Shown here piece after piece: positions 20,093-29,843 of a stretch of 50,095 nt of DNA (the stretch's first letter is position 1; each line of letters starts with the position of its first letter). Location: NCBI GenBank assembly GCA_003022005.1, contig PXRQ01000068.1, forward strand, positions 1-50,095. Direction: 5' to 3'. Below the pieces are notes generated by a model, which saw nothing but the letters and a program-made list of their open reading frames with translations, was not told where the DNA came from and did not search any database. The position numbers and the translations under genes are program-made. Origin of the DNA: Halobacteriales archaeon QS_5_70_15 (lineage in GTDB: Archaea > Halobacteriota > Halobacteria > Halobacteriales > Haloarculaceae).

Positions 20093-20485
20093 ATGAGCGA
20101 ACCCGAGGGGCGACTCGAGACGATGCGACCGAACCCGGTGTTCACCGCCGACGCCTACGAGGAGGAGATCGCGGTTCTCCGCGAACACGGCGACGGCGTC
20201 GTGTTCAGGGTGTGGGGCGGGGACTGGTGCCCGGACTGCCGGGGGCAGCTCCCGGACTTCGGCGCCGCGCTGGAGGCCGCCGGCGTCCCCGAGGATCGGG
20301 TCGTCCACTACCCCGTCCAGAAGGCCGACGACGGGAGCAAGGTGGGTCCGGGCGTCGAGGAGTACGGCATCGAACTCATCCCGACGGTCGTGGTCGAGAC
20401 GGACGACGGGGAGGAGCTCGCCCGGTTCGTCGAGAAGGCCGACCGACCGATCGCCGTCTCCCTGGCCGACGCGCTCTCGGCGTAG
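20093..20485 (+). CDS. Thioredoxin-like protein
   Basis: 130 aa from ATG 20093 (an upstream in-frame ATG at 20066 is possible). The redox motif is WGGDWCPDCRGQLPDF, a WCPDC variant of thioredoxin WCGPC, followed by the cis-proline region IELIPTVVVETDDGEELARF. No signal peptide or lipobox is visible, so it is probably cytoplasmic. It is likely a thiol-disulfide reductant. Confidence 0.85.
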   Translation: MSEPEGRLETMRPNPVFTADAYEEEIAVLREHGDGVVFRVWGGDWCPDCRGQLPDFGAALEAAGVPEDRVVHYPVQKADDGSKVGPGVEEYGIELIPTVVVETDDGEELARFVEKADRPIAVSLADALSA

Positions 20486-20626
20486 GGGGGCGTCGGGCAC
20501 CCTCCGGAACCGAGACCCCACGCCGGTCGGCGCGTCCGTCGGCCGGAGGGCCGTCCGACCGGCCGGATACCACGGACACGCCCGAATACGAATCCGTTAA
20601 GGGACCCGGAGTGAGTTCGGACCGAC

Positions 20627-21991
20627 ATGGAGCGCCGAGAACGGCGATTCGCCTTCACGATAAGCGGAGCTCACGGGGTGGACCACCTGTTGAAGCGGGT
20701 GTTCCCGCCGCTGATCCCGATCTGGGCGGTCGCGTTCGGCCTCCCGCTGTGGAAACTGGGGGTGCTCCTCGGAGCCCAGACGTTCGGATCCGCCATCGGA
20801 CAGACGCCGATGGGACACCTCTCGGACCGGTACGACCGGCGGCTCATGCTGCCGACGGGGATCGCTCTCATGGGGGCGAGCTTCGTCGTCTTCCCGGCCA
20901 TTCCGGGTGCCGGTCTCCTCGCGTTCGAGGTCACGGTGGGCGGAGCGGCGCTCGAGGGGGGGTTCCTCGGCATGCTTGCCGCGATGTTCGTCGTCGGGAT
21001 CGGATCGAGCACGCTCCACCCCACCGGCTACCCGCTCATCAGCCAGAACGTCCCCGAGGATCGGAAGGGGACCGTCCTCGGGATGTGGGGGTCGGCCCGA
21101 GCGTTCGGCGACGGCACCGCGCCCGCGCTCGTCGGCCTCGGCCTGCTGTTCGCCGGCTGGCAGTGGATCCTGGTCGCCTTCGGCGCCCTCGGTCTGCTGT
21201 ACGCGGTGTACCTCTTCGTCGCGCTCGGCCCGTTCGAGACCCGTCCCGCCGAACGCGTCGCGGCCGCGGTCGGGGGAGGGGACGCCGACGAGTCCGGTTC
21301 CGGAACCGGGGACGGCGACGGGGAGCCCGCCGGCGGACCGTCGGTCCTCGGGGGCGACCGCCGGGCGTTCCTGTATCCGGTTCTGGCCGTGTTCGTCGCG
21401 TTCGTCCTCCAGATCGTGGCGACGACGGGGACGACCGTCTTCCTCCCCGAGTTCGTCACCAGCGAGTACGGCTACGCCTTCTCGGTCGCGGGGTTCGAGG
21501 TCACGCCGGAGTCCACGGCGAGCTTCTACTACTCCGCGCTGCTGCTCACGGCGGGATTCGTCCAGATCGGGACCGGCCGGCTCGTCGACCGGTACGACCA
21601 CCGGAAGGTCCTCCTCGGGTTCCTGGCCGTCGGGACGGCCACGCTGGTCGTCCTCGCCGAACTCGTCTTCTCGCCGCTCGCGCTGCTGCCGGTCCTCCTC
21701 CTGCTCGGCGCGAGCCTCTGGGGGCTCAACCCGGCGCGGGACGCCATCGTCTCCGACATCGCGCCGGCCGACCGGGAGGGCCGCACGTTCGGCTATCTCT
21801 GGACCGGGGCGCTCGTGGCCTCCTCGGCGGCACCGGCGGTCGTCGGGCGGATCGGGGACGTCGCGGGACTCCGGCCGGCGTTCCTGCTGGTCGCCGGCCT
21901 CCTCGTGGCGTCGGCGGTCCCCATCGCGCTCCTCCTGTCCGAGCGGGTGTACGTCGACGCGCCGGACTCCGGGGGGGTCCGCGCCGACTGA
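20627..21991 (+). CDS. MFS transporter, 12 transmembrane helices
   Basis: 454 aa with about 12 hydrophobic spans. The MFS loop 2-3 motif appears as MGHLSDRYDRR (about residues 62-72) and is repeated in the second half as RLVDRYDHRK. A charged, low-complexity loop (GGGDADESGSGTGDGDGEPA, about residue 220) separates the two six-helix halves. ADREGRTFGYL and SSTLHPTGYPLI resemble sugar-phosphate or drug exporters, but the substrate cannot be assigned. Frame is intact. Confidence 0.88.
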   Translation: MERRERRFAFTISGAHGVDHLLKRVFPPLIPIWAVAFGLPLWKLGVLLGAQTFGSAIGQTPMGHLSDRYDRRLMLPTGIALMGASFVVFPAIPGAGLLAFEVTVGGAALEGGFLGMLAAMFVVGIGSSTLHPTGYPLISQNVPEDRKGTVLGMWGSARAFGDGTAPALVGLGLLFAGWQWILVAFGALGLLYAVYLFVALGPFETRPAERVAAAVGGGDADESGSGTGDGDGEPAGGPSVLGGDRRAFLYPVLAVFVAFVLQIVATTGTTVFLPEFVTSEYGYAFSVAGFEVTPESTASFYYSALLLTAGFVQIGTGRLVDRYDHRKVLLGFLAVGTATLVVLAELVFSPLALLPVLLLLGASLWGLNPARDAIVSDIAPADREGRTFGYLWTGALVASSAAPAVVGRIGDVAGLRPAFLLVAGLLVASAVPIALLLSERVYVDAPDSGGVRAD

Positions 21992-22006
21992 TCCGGGGCC
22001 GGCCCG

Positions 22007-24235
22007 TCAGAACGGTCCCGGGCCGTCCCCTTCGGAGGTGACGTCGGGGTCCGGGCCGTTCCCGTCCCCGCCGCCGGGGGCCAGCCGTTCGGCCCACTCC
22101 AGCGCCTCCTCGACGTCGTCGGTCGGCGGCGAGCAGGTGAACGACCGGCAGGCGTACAGCGTCGGTCCGTCCCTGGCTTCCCGGCCCGCCCAGATCGGCG
22201 GCGCCTCATCGAGTCCGAGCGCCTCGAGCCACTCGTCCAGGCCCGCCTCGGTCGGCGGGCGCACCGTCAGCAGCCGGTCGGGGAGGTACGTCTCCGCGAG
22301 CCGTCCGCGCCAGGGGCCCGGGAGCGAGTCGGCGGCGACGGTGAGTTCGAGCGACCCCACGGCGCGGGTGTCGGCGGCGAGCGCGAGCGTCGCGTGCTGG
22401 AGCGGGTCGGTCTCGACCGTCTTCGCGTGCGTGTCGAGGACGCCCTCGGCCACCTCGCGGAAGCGGTCGCCGGGGTCGAAGTGTGCGAGGTCCAGCAGGA
22501 GCGACGCGGCGACGCCCGTGCTCGATGGGGTGGAGCGGTCGCCGAGTTCCTGGGGTCGGGCGACCAGCGACTCCCCGCTCTCGGGCGTGAAGTAGAGGGT
22601 GCCCGCCTCGGCGTCCCAGAACTCCTCGGTGACGGTCCGTGCGAGGGCCATCGCGAACGCGAGGTGTTCGACCTCGCCCGTGGCTTGGTAGAGATCGAGT
22701 GCCCCCCGGCCGAGGAACGCGTAGTCCTCGAGGTAGCCGGTGACCTTGGCGTCCCCGTCCTTCCAGCGGCGGGTGAGTCGTCGTTCCCCGGGGTTCCAGA
22801 GCCGCTCGCGGACGAACGACAGCGCCCGCTCGCCCGTCCCGGCGAGGTCGGTGTCGAGCACGAGCGCGCCCTCCGCGAACGCCGAGATCATCAGCCCGTT
22901 CCACCCCGCGAGCACCTTCTCGTCGCGGGCCGGCCGGGGCCGGGTTTCGCGGTACTCGGTAGCCCATTCGACCGCGCGTTCGAGCCGCTCGCGGACCGTC
23001 GACTCGTCAATCCCGTGCTCGTCGGCCAGGGACTCGACGGGTTCGGCGCGCGTCAGGACGGTCTTCCCGCCCTCGAAGTTCCCCGACCGGGTGACGCCGA
23101 ACCGGTCGCGGAACAGGTCGGCGTCGAGGTCGTCCTCGATGGCCGTCTCGACGTCCGCGGGCGTCCAGACGAAGAACGCGCCCTCCTCGCGCTCGCCCGT
23201 CTCGGGGTCCTCGCTCTGTGCGTCGAGCGTCGAGAAGAACCCGCCCCCGGGGTGCTGCATCTCCCGCTCGACGAACGCGAACGTCTCGCGGGCCACCTCG
23301 GCGTAGCGCTCCTCGCCTGTGACCTGGTAGCCCTCGAGGTAGGCCGGCGCGAGCGTCGCCTGGTCGTAGAGCATCTTCTCGAAGTGCGGGACGGTCCACG
23401 AGCGGTCGGTGGCGTACCTGTGAAAGCCGCCGCCGAGGTGGTCGTACATCCCGCCGTTCGCCATCGCCGTCAGCGTCTCGTCGACCACCTCGCGGTAGTC
23501 CTCGCGGCCGGCGCGGTCGTGGGCACGGAGGAGGAGGTGGAGGCGACCGGGGTTGGGGAACTTCGGGCCCGACCGGCCGAACCCGCCGTACTCGCGGTCG
23601 GCGGCCCGGAGCGCCGAGCTCGCCGCCGAGTCGAGAAGGCCCGCGTCCGGTGGTTCACGCGCCTCGTCGTCCGGGGTCGGGGTCCCCTCGAGCTCGTCCT
23701 CGGCCGCGGCGGTCCACTGGTCGGCGCGGTTCTCCATCTCCCCGCGCTGCTCGGGATCGTTCCAGGAGTCCGCGATCCGCTCACAGAGGTCGAGGAAGCC
23801 GGGCGTGTTCCCCTTCGGGTCCCGGGGGAAGTACGTCCCCACGTAGAACGGTCGACCGTCCGGGGTGAGGAACGCCGAGAGCGGCCAGCCGCCCCGCCCG
23901 GTGACGAGCTGGCAGACGGTCATGTACACCGAGTCGACGTCCGGGCGCTCCTCGCGGTCGACCTTGATCGGGACGAAGTGCTCGTTGAGCACCTCGGCGA
24001 CCGCCCCGTCCGCGAACGACTCCTCCTCCATGACGTGACACCAGTGACACGCGGAGTAGCCGATCGAGAGGAAGATCGGCCGGTCGGTCTCTCGCGCCGC
24101 CCCGAGGGCGGCCTCGTCCCAGGGCTGCCAGTTGACGGGGTTGTCGGCGTGCTGGCGGAGGTACGGGGAGGCCTCCTCGTCGAGGCGGTTGCGGGAGAGG
24201 GGGTCGTCGGGGTCGCGCTCCGCGTCGGTGCTCAT
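22007..24235 (-). CDS. DUF255 thioredoxin-domain protein (YyaL/SPATA20 family)
   Basis: The 742-aa product starts with NRLDEEASPYLRQHADNPVN, the family entry motif, then a thioredoxin-like domain with SIGYSACHWCHVMEEESF (redox CHWC), RGGWPLSAFLTPDG and an (alpha/alpha)6 barrel related to N-acylglucosamine epimerases and glucoamylases (YDHLGGGFHRYATD, PHFEKMLYDQATLA, DEKVLAGWNGLMISAF). Cytoplasmic; biochemical role is unsettled. Length is normal. It is convergent with the MFS gene and downstream of the broken DUF502 gene. Confidence 0.93.
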   Translation of the reverse strand: MSTDAERDPDDPLSRNRLDEEASPYLRQHADNPVNWQPWDEAALGAARETDRPIFLSIGYSACHWCHVMEEESFADGAVAEVLNEHFVPIKVDREERPDVDSVYMTVCQLVTGRGGWPLSAFLTPDGRPFYVGTYFPRDPKGNTPGFLDLCERIADSWNDPEQRGEMENRADQWTAAAEDELEGTPTPDDEAREPPDAGLLDSAASSALRAADREYGGFGRSGPKFPNPGRLHLLLRAHDRAGREDYREVVDETLTAMANGGMYDHLGGGFHRYATDRSWTVPHFEKMLYDQATLAPAYLEGYQVTGEERYAEVARETFAFVEREMQHPGGGFFSTLDAQSEDPETGEREEGAFFVWTPADVETAIEDDLDADLFRDRFGVTRSGNFEGGKTVLTRAEPVESLADEHGIDESTVRERLERAVEWATEYRETRPRPARDEKVLAGWNGLMISAFAEGALVLDTDLAGTGERALSFVRERLWNPGERRLTRRWKDGDAKVTGYLEDYAFLGRGALDLYQATGEVEHLAFAMALARTVTEEFWDAEAGTLYFTPESGESLVARPQELGDRSTPSSTGVAASLLLDLAHFDPGDRFREVAEGVLDTHAKTVETDPLQHATLALAADTRAVGSLELTVAADSLPGPWRGRLAETYLPDRLLTVRPPTEAGLDEWLEALGLDEAPPIWAGREARDGPTLYACRSFTCSPPTDDVEEALEWAERLAPGGGDGNGPDPDVTSEGDGPGPF

Positions 24236-24279
24236 GTCGGCCCCTACGTCCGGGGGACGTAAGTAGCGACGGCTCGGAG

Positions 24280-25085
24280 TCAGTCCTCGGGCCGGTCGCG
24301 CCGGCGAACGCGGCGTACCGGTCGGCGGCGGTCCCGCACTCGATCGGGCCGAGGGAGGCGACCGCCGAGACGGCCTCCTCGACGCTCATCCCGACGTCCG
24401 TGACCCGCGACTCCGGGACCTGGACCAGGAGGCCGGCCATCACCGGGTTGGGAACGAAGGGGACGAACAGCGTCCACATGGGCTCCTCGCCGACGGCCCG
24501 CCGGACCGTCGCGGGGAACTCGACTGTGGTGAACCCCGGGACTCATACGGTCGTGCGTCGTCCGTTACCGATGATCGCCGATCCCGGCCGGGCGATCGCC
24601 GGCACATCGTTACGCACGACCGTATCAGACGTGTCGGCCGGGAGTTCGATGAGCTTCACCGACCGGAACGGTCGGGCCTCCTCGGCGAGCACCGCGTCGC
24701 CCATCCGGCGGGCGCCCTCGTAGACGGTGCCGACGAGGGGGACCCGCATCGCGGCACGGTCGACCCGCTCGATGACTCGCCGTCCGGTGCTGTACCGCGC
24801 GAGGAACCCCACGACCGCCGTCAGGACCACCGCGACGAGGGCGACCGCGGCGTCGACGGCGAGCGGGCTGACGGTGGCGTCCGTCACCAGCAGTGCCCGT
24901 GCCACCGGCGTCGTGAAACCGGCGAAGAACTCCACGGCCAGCTTCAGCACGTACAGGGTGAGCAGCGTCGGGACGACCACGACCGCACCGGTCACGAGCG
25001 ACTCGCGTACGACCCGGCGGAACGGGCCGGGAAATCGGGGACGACCCGCGTCGAACCAGTCAGACGTGTCGTCGTTTGGTGACTC
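24280..25085 (-). pseudogene. DUF502 membrane protein interrupted by palindromic element copy C
   Basis: The upstream part encodes two hydrophobic spans (LVTGAVVVVPTLLTLYVLKL, VDAAVALVAVVLTAVVGFLA) and VPLVGTVYEGARRMGDAV ... FRSVKLIELPADTS, the conserved first two thirds of DUF502 proteins. The element (24546-24624) then intervenes. Beyond it the family's C-terminal third resumes: GFTTVEFPATV, MWTLFVPFVPNPVMAGLLVQ, VPESRVTDVGMSVEEAVSAV. No clear ATG/GTG is in frame at the expected N-terminus, and the original stop is unclear, so ends are approximate. Confidence 0.82.
24546..24624. repeat. Dispersed palindromic element, copy C (inside DUF502)
   Basis: 79 bp with perfect 13-bp arms TACGGTCGTGCGT (24546-24558) and ACGCACGACCGTA (24612-24624). 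The inner stem includes GATCGCCGATC and GGCGATCGCC. Both sides are flanked by TCA (24543-24545 and 24625-24627), which could be a 3-bp target duplication. It splits the DUF502 reading frame, showing that the element can move into coding DNA. Confidence 0.92.
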
Positions 25086-25198
25086 CGACGGATGTGGCCT
25101 TCGCCGGGAGGAGTGGACCGACGTGGCCCCGAGCCGGCGGCAATGGTCGCGACTGACGCCGCATTTATGCCCGACTGTGGAGAGGCATGATAGCAGGG

Positions 25199-26858
25199 AT
25201 GACCGACGCGCCACGACTCGACGCGTACCACTTCTACGAGGCGGAGTGGGAGGACTACGACGCCCTTCGGGAGGCGTTCGACTGGGAGGTACCGGAGCGG
25301 TTCAACATGGCGGCGTACGTCTGTGACCGGTGGGCCGAGAAACGGGGCCGCGTCGCGCTGTTCTACGAGGACGGCGGGGGACACACGGAGACGTACACGT
25401 TCTGGCAGCTCCGGAACGCGGCCAACCGGCTCCCCGGGGGTCGGGCGCGGCGACCGGGTCGGCGTGAACGCGCCACAGCGCCCGGAGACGGTCGTCTCGC
25501 ACCTCGCGGCGTGGAAGCTCGGCGCGACCTCGATCCCGCTGTCGACGCTGTTCGGGCCCGACGGCCTGCGCTACCGTCTCGACGACGCCTCGGCGGTCGC
25601 GGCCGTCGTCGACGAGTCGAACGTGGGGCCGTTCCGGGAGGCCCGCGCGGACCTCCCGGACCTGCACACGGCGCTCACGCTCGACGCCGACCCCGGGGCC
25701 GGCGAGACGGACTTCCACGACGCTCTCCGGGGGTCGAGCCGCGAGTTCGACACCGTCGACACCGACGCGGAGGACGAGGGACTGCTCATCTACACCTCCG
25801 GGACGACCGGCGACCCGAAGGGCGTCCGACACGTCCAGCGGGTCCTCCTGGGCCACCTCCCGCTCTTTCTCACCACCTTCGGGAACATGGAGCTCACCGA
25901 CCGGGACGTGTTCTGGACGCCGAGCGAGTGGGCGTGGATCGCCTCGCTGTTCGACGTCGTCTTCCCGGCGATGTACTACGGCCGGCCGGTGCTGGCGTAC
26001 CGCGGGGGCCAGTTCGACCCGGAGACAGCGTTCGAGCTGATCGAGCGCTACGGCGTGACGAACTTCTTCGCGCCGCCGACGGCGCTCCGGATGATGCAGC
26101 AGGTCGAGGACCCGGGCCGGTTCGACGTCGACTCGATGCGGACCATCGCCTCGGGCGGCGAGTCGCTCGGACAGACGATCACCGAGTGGGCCGACGACGT
26201 CTTCCCCGGCGCGGCCGTCCACGAGGGGTACGGTCAGACCGAGGCGAACATGCTCGTCGGGGACTGCACGGCCCTGACGGAGTCCCGGGAGGGAAAGATC
26301 GGCCGCGCCGGGCCGGGCCACGAGGTCGAGATCATCGACCCCGATACCGCCGAGGCGACCGTCCCGCGGGGCGAAACCGGCGAGATAGCCGTCCGCTACG
26401 AGGGGAATCCGGTCTGCTTCACCGAGTACTGGAATCAGCCGGAGAAGACCGACGCGAAGGTTACCGATGGCTGGCTGCTCACCGAGGACCTCGGGGTGAT
26501 GGACGAGGACGGCTACGTCGGCTTCGTCGGCCGGAAGGACGACGTCATCATCTCCGCGGGCTACCGCATCGGCCCGGAGGAGGTCGAGGACTCGCTGGCC
26601 TCCCACCCCGCGGTCGCCGACGCCGCCGTCATCGGCGTCCCCGACGAGGAACGCGGGGAGGTTCCCAAGGCGTTCGTCGTCGTCGCGTCGGGCCACGAGC
26701 CGAGCGAGGAACTGGCCGAGGCGCTCCAGGACCACGTCAAGGACCGACTGGCGAAGTACGAGTACCCCCGGGAGATCGAGCTCGTCGAGGAGATGCCGAT
26801 GACGACGACGGGGAAGGTCCGGCGGGCGGACCTCCGCGAGCGCGAGGGGCTGGAGTAG
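25199..26858 (+). pseudogene. AMP-dependent acyl-CoA synthetase, frameshifted
   Basis: From ATG 25199 (or 25187) one frame encodes RLDAYHFYEAEWEDYDALRE ... WQLRNAANRL up to about 25430; the rest continues in another frame from GVGRGDRVGVNAPQRPETV to the end. The P-loop-like AMP-binding motif is LLIYTSGTTGDPKGV, with HEGYGQTEANML, WLLTEDLGVMDEDGYV and the C-terminal catalytic lysine region MTTTGKVRRADL. A few residues appear missing at the junction (length change = 2 mod 3). If intact it would activate a carboxylic acid to acyl-CoA; a medium-chain substrate is a guess. TATA-like CATTTATGC lies at 25162-25170. Confidence 0.85.
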
Positions 26859-26941
26859 ACGACGGCCTCCCGTTCCCCGGTACCGGTCTTCCCCCGGCCG
26901 GCGGAACAGGAACTATCACCGGTGGCCGTCCACGGGAACGA

Positions 26942-27960
26942 ATGACGAACAGCACGGGAAACGACCTCTCGTTCGGCGTCGTACTGCTCACCGAACACCC
27001 GGCGGACGGCTCGGCGACCCGACACCGGGACGAAGTCGCCGAGACGGCTCGGCTCGCGGAGTCGCTCGGCTACGACTCGATCCGGGTCGGCGAGCACCGC
27101 TTCACCGACCGGATCTACTTCGACAACTTCGGGATCCTCTCGTACCTCGCGGCGGTCACGACTCGGTCCGCCTCGGGACGTCGATCTGCCTCGCCCCTCT
27201 CCACGATCCCGCCATGCTCGCGGAGCGGACGGCCAACCTGGACGTGCTCAGCGGCGGGCGGTTCACGTTCGGGGTCGCCGCCGGCTACCGCGAGGCGGAG
27301 TTCGAGGCCGTCGGCGTCGACCACGCGAAGCGGGGCGACCGGCTGGACGAGGCGCTCGACGCCATCGAGGCGCTCTGGGAGCGCGACGGCGTGGACTACG
27401 ACGGCGAGGAGTTCCGGTACGAGGGCGTCTCGATCAACCCCAAACCCGTGCAGGAGGGCGGGCCGCCGGTCTGGGTCGGCGGGACGGCCCCACGGCCGGT
27501 GCGCCGGGCCGCCACGCGGGGCGACGCGTGGTTCGTCGACCCGCGCATCTCGATGCGGAAACTCGAGCGGCCCGCGGCGTACTACGACGAACAGCTCGCG
27601 GAGCACGGCCGAGCTCCGGCGGAACGCCCCGTCTGGCGGGAGGTCTTCGTCGCCGAGACGACCGAGGAGGCCGTCGAGACGGCCCGGCCGTACCTGATCG
27701 AGAAGTACGAGACGTACCTCTCCTGGGGTGCGGAGGGGGGCGTGGGCGGGGACAGCGTCGACGCGGCGTTCGAGGAGCTCGCGGCCGACCGGTTCCTGCT
27801 CGGCTCGCCCGAGGAAGTCGCCGAGGGGATAGAGCGCTACCGGCGGGAGTTCGGCACGGACCACCTCGTGGTCCGCTCGCGGTGGCCGGGGATGCCCGTC
27901 GAGACGGCGCGGGACTCCCTCCGGCTGTTCGCCGAGGACGTGATGCCGCGGTTCGAGTGA
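26942..27960 (+). pseudogene. LLM-class F420/flavin-dependent oxidoreductase, 1-nt frameshift
   Basis: Frame 1 from ATG 26942 gives the luciferase-like start (LSFGVVLLTEHPADG, ARLAESLGYDSIRVGEHRF, YFDNFGILSYLAAVTTR) and then shifts near 27168. The next frame carries LGTSICLAPLHDPAMLAERT, DVLSGGRFTFGVAAGYREAE, PPVWVGGTAPRPVRRAATRG through TGA at 27960. The phase change equals one missing nucleotide, plausibly a G in the CGG(G)TCC run, so sequencing error is a fair alternative. It would be a flavin- or F420-dependent monooxygenase/reductase. Confidence 0.85.
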
Positions 27961-28025
27961 GAACGGTCCTCCCGGTCTGTCCTCCCGGTCCGAGCGTCGA
28001 GAGTCGTCGCCCGGGACCGGTCGGA

Positions 28026-28280
28026 CTACCCGCCGCCGGCGAGCCGCTCGCGGTGTTCCTCGAGCAGTCGCTCGGCGTGCTCGCGGTTGTTGGCGACCTG
28101 CCAGCGGACCTTCGGCGCGTCGCGGTAGGCCAACGCCTCCTTCAGTTCGTCCCGGAGCGGGCCGGCGTCGACGGCGACGACCTCGCCGTCCTCGTCGCCG
28201 AGTTCGTACACGCCGTAGCGGTCCGGGAGGGTCCCGACCGTCGCGCGTTCGAGCGGTTCCCAGGGCTTCGAGAGCGGCAT
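28026..28280 (-). CDS. Small conserved haloarchaeal protein (DUF7508-like)
   Basis: 84 aa, MPLSKPWEPLERATVGTLPD..., with PDRYGVYELGDEDGEVVAVD and KVRWQVANNREHAERLLEEH. The YGVYEL...VRWQV layout is reminiscent of a GIY-YIG-like N-terminal sheet but lacks obvious catalytic residues; I only recognise a haloarchaeal family. The start is 3 nt from the stop of the upstream DUF5796-like gene, so they form an operon. Confidence 0.7.
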   Translation of the reverse strand: MPLSKPWEPLERATVGTLPDRYGVYELGDEDGEVVAVDAGPLRDELKEALAYRDAPKVRWQVANNREHAERLLEEHRERLAGGG

Positions 28281-28283
28281 CGT

Positions 28284-28817
28284 TCAGGTCCTCTCCGACC
28301 CGCCGAACGCCGCGCCGTCCCCGGGCGTCTCGGCCTCCACTCTCTCGTCCTCTTCTCCCCCGTCGTCCGCGTCACCCGCCTTCGCTTCCGGCGTGACGAT
28401 CTCGTAGGAGGCCTCGCCCGTTTCGTCCTCGACGAAGACGAAGACGCGGCCCATCGCCGTCTCCGGGTCGGCGCGAACCTCGACGCGGTACCCCTCGTTC
28501 GTCGCCTCCACCCCCGGAAAGAGGCTCTCGGTCTCGCCCCGCTCGATGATGACCCGCCCGACCCCGGAGTCCCGGAGGATGTCGTCGTGGGTCTTGCGGT
28601 CGTTGACGTACACCATCACGCCCTCCGTCTCGGTGGGGTCGGTGACGAGTACGTGGACGTCCTTGCCGGGGGCAGAGGTGACCGACCCCTCGGCCTTCCG
28701 GGGAACGCCGTGGTAGAACACCGATCGCCCGTCCGAGTACTCGACGCGGACGCCGTCGGGGTCGAGCTCCATCGGGACGGTGTCCGGGGCGACGTCGTTC
28801 CGGAGGTTCTCGCTCAT
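28284..28817 (-). CDS. Conserved haloarchaeal protein (DUF5796-like)
   Basis: 177 aa from ATG 28817 (MSENLRNDVAPDTVPMEL). Conserved text: VRVEYSDGRSVFYHGVPRKA, KDVHVLVTDPTETEGVMVYV, GRVIIERGETESLFPGVEAT, RVFVFVEDETGEASYEIV. The C-terminal 35 residues are an acidic, low-complexity halophile tail. It is divergent from the shikimate kinase gene. Function is unknown. Confidence 0.78.
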   Translation of the reverse strand: MSENLRNDVAPDTVPMELDPDGVRVEYSDGRSVFYHGVPRKAEGSVTSAPGKDVHVLVTDPTETEGVMVYVNDRKTHDDILRDSGVGRVIIERGETESLFPGVEATNEGYRVEVRADPETAMGRVFVFVEDETGEASYEIVTPEAKAGDADDGGEEDERVEAETPGDGAAFGGSERT

Positions 28818-28928
28818 GGCCGGCGGTTGCGCCCGGGCGGGCAAAAGCGCGCCGTTCGGGCGAGCGGGGGGGTCGGCGCGACCCCGCAACCGCCACCGCT
28901 ATGTAGCGCCCTGTCAGAGGACCACCCG

Positions 28929-29843
28929 ATGCACGGCCGCGCAGCGGCACCCGCCGCGGGAACCGTCCTGAACGCGCTCGCCACCGGCTTCGGGAGCGCC
29001 TTCGCCATCGACGCACACACCACGGCGACGGTCGAACTCGACGACTCGGGGACCGCGACCGGCGAGGTGGCCGGCGACCCGGACGCCGACACCCGTCTCG
29101 TCGAGCGTTGTGTCGAACTCGCGCTCGAGGAGCACGGCGACGGCGCGGCCACGGGCGGACACGTCCGGACCGAGAGCCAGGTGCCGATGGCCGCGGGCCT
29201 GAAGTCCTCCTCGGCGGCGGCGAACGCGACGGTCCTCGCGGCGCTCGACGCGCTCGACCTGCCGGTCGTCGACGACCCGAACGGGAACGACGGGACACGA
29301 GGGACCGACACCACGGACGAGGCGGGCGTCGAGCGCGTCGACGCCTGTCGGCTCGGCGTCCGGGCGGCACGCGACGCGGGCGTCACCGTGACGGGGGCGT
29401 TCGACGACGCCTCCGCGTCGATGCTCGGGGGCGTCACCGTCACGGACAACGCCGAGGACGAACTCCTCGCCCGCGACGCGATCGACTGGGACGTCCTCGT
29501 CTGGACGCCGGACGAGCGGTCCTACACCGCCGACGCCGACGTCTCGCGGTGCGAGCGGGTCGCGCCCGTCGCGGACGTGGTTCGCGACGCGGCGCTGGCC
29601 GGCGACTACGCGCGGGCGATGACCGTCAACGGGTTGGCGTTCTGTGCGGCACTGGGGTTCCCCGCCGAACCCATCGTCGAGGCGCTCCCCGACGCGGCGG
29701 GGGCCTCCCTCTCGGGAACGGGGCCGTCGTTCACCGCGGTCGGGGACCGCGAGGTGCTGGAGCGGGTGCGGAGCGACTGGAGCCAACGGGATGGGCACAC
29801 ATGGCTGACGACGACACACAACGAGGGAGCACGGACGGAATGA
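28929..29843 (+). CDS. Shikimate kinase, archaeal GHMP type
   Basis: 304 aa from ATG 28929. The GHMP-kinase ATP loop is VPMAAGLKSSSAAANATVLA, with an N-terminal GTVLNALATGFGSAFAIDAH and C-terminal GASLSGTGPSF motif, as in archaeal AroK, which is unrelated to the bacterial P-loop enzyme. It phosphorylates shikimate in chorismate synthesis. A loop with NGNDGTRGTDTTDE (about residue 118) is a halophile insertion. Its TGA overlaps the chorismate mutase ATG (ATGA), coupling two aromatic-pathway enzymes. Confidence 0.95.
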   Translation: MHGRAAAPAAGTVLNALATGFGSAFAIDAHTTATVELDDSGTATGEVAGDPDADTRLVERCVELALEEHGDGAATGGHVRTESQVPMAAGLKSSSAAANATVLAALDALDLPVVDDPNGNDGTRGTDTTDEAGVERVDACRLGVRAARDAGVTVTGAFDDASASMLGGVTVTDNAEDELLARDAIDWDVLVWTPDERSYTADADVSRCERVAPVADVVRDAALAGDYARAMTVNGLAFCAALGFPAEPIVEALPDAAGASLSGTGPSFTAVGDREVLERVRSDWSQRDGHTWLTTTHNEGARTE

